From positions 1 to 37,940 of the IMG/VR virus record IMGVR_UViG_3300037189_003621: a DNA stretch of 37,940 bases; one strand, 5' to 3'. Each line of letters opens with the position of its first letter. Position 1 is the first letter of the stretch. Source of the DNA: a virus. Both the position numbers and the translations under genes were made by a program. Under the pieces are notes generated by a model. That model was not told the DNA's origin, ran no database searches, and saw only the letters and a program-made list of their open reading frames with translations. Positions 32,873 to 37,940 of the stretch are shown one piece after another.

Positions 32873-33227
32873 CTGGTGGTCAAAGAAACTTGCAGGGGAA
32901 AAACCTACTGCACCACGCCCAAACTTGCCTCCAGTGGAATCACCTGTTAGGTTTCCACAGGCACAGAACCCACCTAACCGTGTAACTTCTCAACAGCCTG
33001 ATCCAAACGTAAAGCCTGAATCATTTTCAGAAGCACTACGTATGGGGTACACCAAAGGTGGAGAAGCAGCACGTCAAGAACAGACATGCCCTGATTGTGG
33101 AAGTGGTTACGTGTTTACTAGGGCAAAAGGAAATATGCAAAATGGTGCAGCACCTGCACCACGCTGCTACGAATGCGGTTGGAATGGTATGTATGACCAA
33201 GCCAGCCAATCAGCATGGTCAAACTAA
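32865..33227 (+). CDS. Zinc-ribbon protein
   Basis: A 120-residue protein. AAAGGA 8 nt upstream supports ATG 32865 over 32856. The N-terminal 70 residues are Pro/Asn/Gln-rich and disordered-looking with a conserved-looking TDWWSKKL start. The C-terminus has a two-knuckle zinc ribbon: C75-x2-C78 and C101-x2-C104 about 22 residues apart. It might bind nucleic acid or protein in the replication/recombination complex. It lies just upstream of recA. The function is unknown. Confidence 0.65.
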   Translation: MTDWWSKKLAGEKPTAPRPNLPPVESPVRFPQAQNPPNRVTSQQPDPNVKPESFSEALRMGYTKGGEAARQEQTCPDCGSGYVFTRAKGNMQNGAAPAPRCYECGWNGMYDQASQSAWSN

Positions 33228-33236
33228 GGAGACAAG

Positions 33237-34265
33237 ATGCCAGCAGATACAAGAGAATCATTACAGTCCATTATTTCTTCTATTCAAAAGAAGTATGGCG
33301 ACGACATCATTGTCAAGGGTAGCGACGTAAAAGAAGAGATGCCCCGTATTACTACGGGAGTACTTGCTTTTGACCTCATGCTTGGGGGTGGGTGGCCTAT
33401 GAACCAATGGAGTGAAATCATTGGTGAAGAGTCATCAGGTAAGACCGCTATGGCTTACAAGACTATTGCCGCTAACCAAGCCATTGATCCAAACTTCTGT
33501 GCGCTATGGATTGCCGCTGAAGACTACGTACCAGAATACGCAAAGGCTATTGGCGTAGACCTTGATCGCCTGTGGGTAGTTGAATCCAACATCATGGAAC
33601 AGGTTTATGACCTCATCATTCGCACACTAGATAACCGTGCCGTAGACCTTATTGTTATTGACTCACTCCCTTCGCTGGTTCCCGGAGATGAATTTGAGAA
33701 GAACATGGACGAGTTCACTATGGGTCTTGGTGCTCGCTTAACGGGTAAGTTCTTCCGTAAGTCGTCTAAGGCACAAAAGCGTTCGCTGGTACATGAAGAC
33801 CGTGGATGTACTGGTCTTGTTATCAACCAGTGGCGTGACAAGATTGGTGTTATGTGGGGTGATCCCCGCACTACCCCCGGCGGTAAGGCAAAGAACTTTC
33901 ATTACTTCTGCCGTGTAGAGGTAAAGCGTGACGAATGGATTAAAGAAAAAGATGAGACTGTTGGGCAGTCCATCAAGGGTCGCACTATCAAGAACAAGAC
34001 CTATCGCCCACAGCAGGTAGCCGTTGTTGACTTCTACTTTGCTGGTGCCAAGGGGTTTGACTTAGGTCAATTTGACACCATTAAGGACATGATAAACATT
34101 GCAGCGTCTTGTGACATCATCACACGTGCTGGTGCTTACTACTCTTATGACGATCAACGTTGGCAGGGTAAAGATGCAATGATCCTCGGATTCCGTGAGG
34201 ACATTGGCATGCAAGAGAAACTACGTACTGAAGTACTTACGCACTTCAATGTTCCGGTTGTATGA
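33237..34265 (+). CDS. recA: RecA-like recombinase
   Basis: A 342-residue RecA/UvsX-type ATPase. Walker A is GEESSGKT at 63-70, and Walker B is LIVIDSLPSL near 139-148. The N-terminus contains RITTGVLAFDLMLGGGW, the usual RecA segment ahead of Walker A. It forms filaments on ssDNA for strand exchange and recombination-dependent replication. The C-terminal domain is shorter than cellular RecA and differs from it, as in phage homologues. GGAGAC lies just upstream, and its stop overlaps the next gene. Confidence 0.92.
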   Translation: MPADTRESLQSIISSIQKKYGDDIIVKGSDVKEEMPRITTGVLAFDLMLGGGWPMNQWSEIIGEESSGKTAMAYKTIAANQAIDPNFCALWIAAEDYVPEYAKAIGVDLDRLWVVESNIMEQVYDLIIRTLDNRAVDLIVIDSLPSLVPGDEFEKNMDEFTMGLGARLTGKFFRKSSKAQKRSLVHEDRGCTGLVINQWRDKIGVMWGDPRTTPGGKAKNFHYFCRVEVKRDEWIKEKDETVGQSIKGRTIKNKTYRPQQVAVVDFYFAGAKGFDLGQFDTIKDMINIAASCDIITRAGAYYSYDDQRWQGKDAMILGFREDIGMQEKLRTEVLTHFNVPVV

Positions 34266-34591
34266 TATTCGGTGGAGAAGAACGCAAAGACATTATCAAG
34301 AAGTCTCGCAAGCAGGAGAAGCGTTCAGCGGATACTTATCGTGGTAGCCGTAACGCAGGTTCTGGTAGCGGCTGGATGCGTAAAAATGATGTCCGGTCTA
34401 AAGAGTTTCTTATTGAAAATAAACTCACGATAGCCACAAAAAGCATTACCATCAAAGATGTAGATTTAAGAGAATTGAGAGAACGTGCAATTATTGAAGA
34501 CCGTGTACCGATTTTGCAGTTTGATCTCGCTAATCGTCGCTACGTCATACTTACTGAAGACGATTTTTTGGAGTTAACAACTAATGACTGA
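34262..34591 (+). CDS. PDDEXK resolvase-like nuclease (small)
   Basis: A 109-residue basic protein. A GSRNAGSGSGWMRKNDVRS stretch (residues 28-46) with D43 and an IENK motif (E52, K54) are the core of a PDDEXK nuclease such as phage Holliday-junction resolvases. The remaining helix and strand (LQFDLANRRYVILTED) complete a minimal fold. It overlaps recA by 4 nt and the Cas4-like gene by 8 nt, so it belongs to a recombination cassette. Cleavage specificity is inferred. Confidence 0.7.
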   Translation: MIFGGEERKDIIKKSRKQEKRSADTYRGSRNAGSGSGWMRKNDVRSKEFLIENKLTIATKSITIKDVDLRELRERAIIEDRVPILQFDLANRRYVILTEDDFLELTTND

Positions 34592-35432
34592 CGATACCCC
34601 ATGGCACCTTAAGAACTATAAGAAGTCCTTGCTGTCACACAGCAGGCTTATACCTGTTGCAGAAGAGATGCTTATGCGTGAGCAATTAAAGAGCACACGT
34701 GACACAGAGCATCTGCATCCTTCAGAGATTTGTAAGAAGGATTGGTGTCCCCGTTCTTCTTGGTACACCATCAAGGGTTACGAACGTGATGATAAGCCTT
34801 TAAGTTTCCAGACCCTTAACATCTTTGCTGAAGGTCACGCTATCCACGACAAGTGGCAGACGTGGTTAACTAAGGCAGGAGTACTTGAACAAGTTGAAGT
34901 ACCCATCATTAACGAAGAGCATCACCTCATGGGTCACGCCGACGGCATCATTAACGACGCTAAGGGTAAAGCAATCTTAGAGATTAAAAGTGTTGGCATT
35001 GGCACAGTCCGTATGGAACACTACGATTTGTGGCTTCGGTATAGCCACAAGGAAATAACAATGGACGAAGTATGGAAACAGATTCGTCAGCCATTTCAAA
35101 CTCACTTACGTCAAATCATGCTGTACATGTACTGCACAGGTATCCATGAAGGTGTTTTCTTGTATGAATGGAAAGCAACACAAGACGTAAAAGAGTTTTC
35201 TGTTAAGTTTCAACCTGAGCAAATTGAATCCATTTTGTCTGGTTGCCAAACTGTAGTTCGTGGTTTAGACTCAGGCATCCCTCCCATGCGTCCCGTGTGG
35301 GTAGAAAGTCCTACAAGCAAAACATGCAAGGCATGTGCATATCAAAAGGTGTGTTGGAAAGAAGTAGATGATGAAAACAGTAGTACGCCATCCGCTGGCT
35401 CCGTCTGGTCCGATAATGGGGGACTTCCTTAG
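34584..35432 (+). CDS. Cas4/RecB-like PDDEXK exonuclease with Fe-S cysteines
   Basis: A 282-residue protein. H87 in EGHAIHDKW, D120 in GHADGII, E133-x-K135 in ILEIKS, and a Q motif near 177 (HLRQIMLYMY) are the RecB-type nuclease residues. C55 together with C248, C251 and C257 (TCKACAYQKVCW) fit a Cas4-type 4Fe-4S cluster. It likely resects DNA ends for RecA or degrades host DNA. There is no CRISPR array or cas1/cas2, so a CRISPR role is unlikely. Its 3' end overlaps the next gene by 65 nt. Confidence 0.85.
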   Translation: MTDDTPWHLKNYKKSLLSHSRLIPVAEEMLMREQLKSTRDTEHLHPSEICKKDWCPRSSWYTIKGYERDDKPLSFQTLNIFAEGHAIHDKWQTWLTKAGVLEQVEVPIINEEHHLMGHADGIINDAKGKAILEIKSVGIGTVRMEHYDLWLRYSHKEITMDEVWKQIRQPFQTHLRQIMLYMYCTGIHEGVFLYEWKATQDVKEFSVKFQPEQIESILSGCQTVVRGLDSGIPPMRPVWVESPTSKTCKACAYQKVCWKEVDDENSSTPSAGSVWSDNGGLP

Positions 35433-35874
35433 TAAGTTCTCGTTGCCTGAAAAGCCGGGTCATGAGTTACCTGAATTGCCATCGTTCTTAGATGAACTGC
35501 CCGATCCTGAGTTAATGGAGTTGTATGGTCAGTTCATGTCATGGGGTTCATACGCCAAGTCAGAACTTGTGCAGGCAGAGATTATTGAAGAGCGTGCCGC
35601 TAACACGTGTCGTTTAACAGAGGCAAAGGTTCTCATCAGCCAGTGGGGTGACTCAGTAAAAGGAGACACCGTTACCTTGGCTAAGGCTCGCCGTGACATT
35701 GATCCTGAGGTAGTAGGTCAACAAGAGACTCACCTAGAGGCACGGGCATACCGTAAGTTGGTGGAGTCCGTATTTGAACGCTGTGAGCGTAATGCCCAAG
35801 TGTTGAGCCGTGAACTTAGCCGTCGCATATCTATGGCACCAAATGAGCGCCGTGCAGCACGGTACAGCGCATGA
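35368..35874 (+). CDS. Unknown helical protein after the Cas4-like nuclease
   Basis: A 168-residue protein. ATG 35368 (second of two adjacent Met codons follows) gives a basic start; an alternative ATG at 35416 would remove 16 residues and reduce the overlap with the upstream gene to 17 nt. Residues about 40-160 are strongly charged and helical, with ERAANTCRLTEAKV and RERNAQVLSRELSRRIS-like stretches. It may pair with the nuclease, but no family is recognised. It ends in an ATGA-type overlap with the next gene. Confidence 0.6.
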   Translation: MMKTVVRHPLAPSGPIMGDFLSKFSLPEKPGHELPELPSFLDELPDPELMELYGQFMSWGSYAKSELVQAEIIEERAANTCRLTEAKVLISQWGDSVKGDTVTLAKARRDIDPEVVGQQETHLEARAYRKLVESVFERCERNAQVLSRELSRRISMAPNERRAARYSA

Positions 35875-36155
35875 ACGTAAAACTTAAATACCACGGACCT
35901 TCTCACTTGACTCTCTTGTACTTACAGATGAAGCGCAAGCCTGTAAAGAAACAGGATATTTCTAAGTTTTATAGCCATGTCTTTCGTGACGCTCAAGTCA
36001 TTAACAGGGTAGTAATATCCTTAAAAGGTCATGGGTTTATTGTTGAAACTCCTGATGGTTATGCCATTACGAATTGGGGAAGCCATTACCTGCACAGTGT
36101 TGCAAGGAAGTATCAAGGAAGTAACAAGGAAAGGGCATCTAGGATTAATGGATGA
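35871..36155 (+). CDS. Small winged-helix-like protein
   Basis: A 94-residue basic protein. The sequence from about 12 to 75 reads like a winged helix: a hydrophobic first helix, KKQDISKFYSHVF, then QVINRVVISLKGHGFIVET and a PDGYAITNWG wing. It probably binds DNA. The gene overlaps its neighbours on both sides: 4 nt upstream and 8 nt downstream with the 44-residue gene. A longer frame on the same strand in a different phase from 36031 is not used. Confidence 0.65.
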   Translation: MNVKLKYHGPSHLTLLYLQMKRKPVKKQDISKFYSHVFRDAQVINRVVISLKGHGFIVETPDGYAITNWGSHYLHSVARKYQGSNKERASRING

Positions 36156-36282
36156 ACCTGCCCTCAAAGAAGTACCAAAAGCGCAAAAGGAACTAGTGGC
36201 ACTCTGGACCAAACATTGTCGTAAACTAGAAACCGAAATTGAGCAACTCAAGGAAGAACTTAGAAAGTACAGAGGTTACTAA
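36148..36282 (+). CDS. 44-residue coiled-coil protein
   Basis: ATG 36148 overlaps the upstream stop region and the 44-codon frame ends at 36282, where the next gene's ATG shares the last base. The product is a single long charged helix (HCRKLETEIEQLKEELRKY near the end), so it probably acts as a coiled coil. A longer frame in the same phase starting at 36031 lies inside the winged-helix gene and is unlikely. The function is unknown. Confidence 0.6.
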   Translation: MDEPALKEVPKAQKELVALWTKHCRKLETEIEQLKEELRKYRGY

Positions 36283-36491
36283 TGTCGGAAGAACTTGAAC
36301 TCGCTGACTTTTGGAAAGGGCGTGCTTCAAACCGTGCCATGTCCTTAAAGGAAATGACTGATGACCGGGACATGTGGCGTAACTTAGCCGTTCGTGCTTA
36401 CAAAGAAATGTTCAGCATAGATCAGGAATACAGCGATCATAAGGTATGGATTGAGATAGAAGACGCTTACGAAGAGGCAACAGTTGAGTAA
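36282..36491 (+). CDS. Small acidic protein, unknown
   Basis: A 69-residue acidic protein with a helical core (about 8-45, containing DFWKGRASNRAMSLKEM) and an acidic end. Its ATG shares a base with the preceding stop (TAATG), and its stop overlaps the TTG-started gene that follows. Nothing in the sequence suggests enzyme activity. It is packed with the other small accessory genes, and the function is unknown. Confidence 0.6.
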   Translation: MSEELELADFWKGRASNRAMSLKEMTDDRDMWRNLAVRAYKEMFSIDQEYSDHKVWIEIEDAYEEATVE

Positions 36492-36846
36492 GGCTAAACA
36501 AAAGGGTACGTCTTTTGAAGTACTTGTTAGAGACTATTTAATCTCTAAAGGGTTCATCCATGCTCATCGCCCTGCTTTGTCAGGTGGCAAGGACACGGGA
36601 GATGTCAACGGCATTGCTCGTCGCTCTACCCTTCGCAAGGTAGCAGTACAGTGCAAGAATCAAAAGCAGTTTCAATTGAGCCAGTGGTTGAATGACACCG
36701 TGGAGCAGGCTGAACGTCTTGATGGGGCTTTACCTGTGTTGGTTGTCAAACGTGCTGGTAAAGGGGAAAAAGCATTGGATGATACATATGTCGTGATGCG
36801 GTTGCGTGACCTGTCAGACCTGCTTATAGAGGCTGACTACACTTAA
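36484..36846 (+). CDS. Hjc-like PDDEXK resolvase (TTG start)
   Basis: A 120-residue protein begun by TTG at 36484, with GAAGAGG about 6 nt upstream; there is no ATG in the first part of the frame. E12 in GTSFEVLV, D40 in GKDTGDV, and Q56-x-K58 in VQCKNQ fit archaeal-type Holliday junction resolvases and related PDDEXK nucleases. It would act on recombination intermediates. It is the second small PDDEXK protein in this cassette besides the one at 34262. The family call is by motif. Confidence 0.75.
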   Translation: MSKAKQKGTSFEVLVRDYLISKGFIHAHRPALSGGKDTGDVNGIARRSTLRKVAVQCKNQKQFQLSQWLNDTVEQAERLDGALPVLVVKRAGKGEKALDDTYVVMRLRDLSDLLIEADYT

Positions 36847-36883
36847 AATACTAGGGTACACAAAATATAAACAGGAGTACCTT

Positions 36884-37174
36884 ATGTCTCAAGAATTAAC
36901 TACTACCATTGACGACGTTCTAAAAGTCTCAGGTTCTAGTAACCCTCAATCTGTTGGTTCTATCATGGCTCGTGCAATTAACTCAGGTCAGTTGCCTAAA
37001 ATGCGTGCTATTGGCGCTTCAGCAGTAAACCAAGCCGCTAAAGCATGTGCAATCTCACGAGGCTTTGTAGCCCCACGTGGCATTGATCTATCGTTCATCA
37101 TTGGCTTTGATGATGTTGCCGGTGAAAATGGGGAAACCATTTCCGCTATGTCATTCAAGCCCATCATTAAGTGA
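36884..37174 (+). CDS. spoVS: SpoVS-like (Alba-type) protein
   Basis: A 96-residue protein with the SpoVS pattern: LKVSGSSNPQSVGSIMARAI (13-32), the RAIGASAVNQAAKACAISRG core (41-60) and VAPRGIDL (62-69). SpoVS is an Alba-like fold protein that in Bacillus affects sporulation and may bind nucleic acid. A phage copy could modulate host chromatin or a developmental switch. AGGAG lies 7 nt upstream. The surrounding 37-nt gap also contains an AT-rich TATAAA that might be a promoter. Confidence 0.85.
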   Translation: MSQELTTTIDDVLKVSGSSNPQSVGSIMARAINSGQLPKMRAIGASAVNQAAKACAISRGFVAPRGIDLSFIIGFDDVAGENGETISAMSFKPIIK

Positions 37175-37181
37175 GGTAATT

Positions 37182-37808
37182 ATGGCAATTAAATCTTTTC
37201 ACAAAGGTTACCCAGAGGGTGACAGCCCACACGAAGGCGTACAGCGTGGTGCTGGTCGTCAGGCAACTGCTAAAGAGCAGGAAACACACTCTCTTGCCCA
37301 CGCAGATAACTTTGAAGGACCTCGTGTAGGTGAAATTTATGGTTCAACATCTGATGGCATGAGCGGGAAGCCAAGGGGACAAGTGCCCTTGGGTGGTAAA
37401 GGTCAAGCAGAAGGTGGTAACTGGCAAGCCGATGGTAGCCAAAATCAGCAAATGAACCCATCACTGCAAATGGATCAAAATAATGGTCAGAGCGACAAAC
37501 AAGGAACTGGTGTTGGAGCACGTCAGGCTCTTACTGACTACGCCCACGGCACCGCCAAGTCAAAGGTATACCAGCACAAGGGAAGCGGTAACTTTGTTGA
37601 AACCGCTGGAGACCATACTAATGAGTACGGCACCACTGCCACTGGTCAAATGAACAACACCAAAAATGACCGTAATATTTCAGGCGTTTACGGTGACAGG
37701 CCAAGTGGGTCACAGATTGCTGCCGACACTGAGAATTACACAGACGTTACCGAAAAGGTACGTGCTTCAGATAGTTACAAATCTGCAAAGTTTCCCTACA
37801 CTCGCTAA
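37182..37808 (+). CDS. Low-complexity protein of unknown function
   Basis: A 208-residue protein from ATG 37182 (GAGGT just upstream); the longer frame from 37077 overlaps spoVS and is rejected. It is rich in Gly, Gln, Asn, Thr and Asp with short imperfect repeats and no hydrophobic core or catalytic motif, so it is probably disordered. It follows the SpoVS-like gene closely. It could be a structural or nucleoprotein component, but there is no evidence in the sequence for a particular role. Confidence 0.6.
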   Translation: MAIKSFHKGYPEGDSPHEGVQRGAGRQATAKEQETHSLAHADNFEGPRVGEIYGSTSDGMSGKPRGQVPLGGKGQAEGGNWQADGSQNQQMNPSLQMDQNNGQSDKQGTGVGARQALTDYAHGTAKSKVYQHKGSGNFVETAGDHTNEYGTTATGQMNNTKNDRNISGVYGDRPSGSQIAADTENYTDVTEKVRASDSYKSAKFPYTR

Positions 37809-37813
37809 TTTAA

Positions 37814-37940
37814 ATGCCACCTACTGACCATCGTAACCGCCCTGTGGGGAATCCTAAGACTGCTCATGGTGGGCACGTGCCTACTCAATGGCATCCAACT
37901 ATGGGCGCTCCTCAGACGGCTACAGGGGGCGCTGGAGCCA
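37814..37940 (+). CDS. Partial gene running off the right edge
   Basis: ATG 37814 opens a frame of 42 codons to the window end without a stop. The product begins MPPTDHRNRPVGNPKTAHG and is rich in Pro, His, Gly and Thr. The start lies 5 nt after the preceding stop, consistent with an operon, but no clear ribosome-binding site is seen. Too little is visible to assign a function. Confidence 0.45.
   Translation, partial: MPPTDHRNRPVGNPKTAHGGHVPTQWHPTMGAPQTATGGAGA

Noticed and set aside
34584-35432. Cas4-like nuclease as part of a CRISPR system
   Set aside because: No array or adaptation genes. It sits in a phage recombination cassette, where Cas4-like RecB nucleases are common.
36031-36282. 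83-codon frame starting at 36031
   Set aside because: Its first part lies inside the winged-helix gene in another phase. A start at 36148 removes this and fits the local overlaps.
37077-37808. Longer 243-codon reading of the low-complexity gene
   Set aside because: It begins inside the SpoVS-like gene without a ribosome-binding site, whereas ATG 37182 has GAGGT upstream.
1-37940. tRNA or other structured RNA genes
   Set aside because: Gaps are short and no cloverleaf or known riboswitch pattern was seen by eye. A dedicated scan was not possible here.

Overview
This is an internal segment of a lytic, contractile-tailed (myovirus-type) double-stranded DNA phage genome. It is open at both ends: the portal gene enters from the left edge and a small gene runs off the right edge. 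Nearly every base is coding, genes commonly overlap by 1-4 nt (TAATG or ATGA junctions), GC content is moderate, and all three stop codons terminate genes, so the code is standard. No integrase, repressor, tRNA, rRNA or CRISPR array is seen. Small genes of types I associate with actinobacterial phages (Dps, SpoVS-like, a DUF6321-type basic protein) and a probable leaderless start suggest an actinobacterial host, perhaps freshwater. That host call is inference.

Layout. 1-3673: head genes (portal, scaffold, major capsid protein, a small head protein). 3682-4998: a repeat-rich fibre placed among the head/neck genes. 5001-7639: connector, neck and tail-completion proteins. 7686-9822: tail sheath and tube. 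9844-10771: tail assembly chaperone / gp26-like gene with an overlapping +1-frame extension. 10774-13530: tape measure plus tail lysin (M15 peptidase and lytic transglycosylase), split by an in-frame TAA. 13530-21012: baseplate, including hub proteins, a spike with a C-terminal lectin-like domain resembling diversity-generating-retroelement targets, a gp25-like wedge, a J-like wedge and a gpI-like protein. 21012-22086: a holin-like membrane protein and an acidic protein. 22072-23259: four coupled minus-strand genes including Dps. 23260-23338: divergent promoter region. 23339-37940: replication and recombination, with an HTH protein carrying iteron-like palindromes, an unknown partner, DnaC-like loader, DnaB-like helicase, primase, SNF2-like helicase, ssDNA-binding protein, DNA polymerase I, RecA, resolvase-like and Cas4-like nucleases, SpoVS and several small proteins.

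How it works together. The left two thirds builds the virion. The right third encodes a largely self-contained replisome (origin-binding candidate, loader, helicase, primase, ssDNA-binding protein, polymerase) coupled to recombination (RecA plus three PDDEXK-type nucleases). The most notable signals are: the in-frame stop inside the tape-measure/lysin gene; the out-of-frame extension of the chaperone gene; the diversified-looking C-terminus of the spike protein with no reverse transcriptase in view; four palindromes plus an A-rich tract inside the putative initiator gene (a lambda-O-like origin layout); and a shared KIDPRLM peptide at the C-termini of two adjacent replication proteins encoded by different codons.
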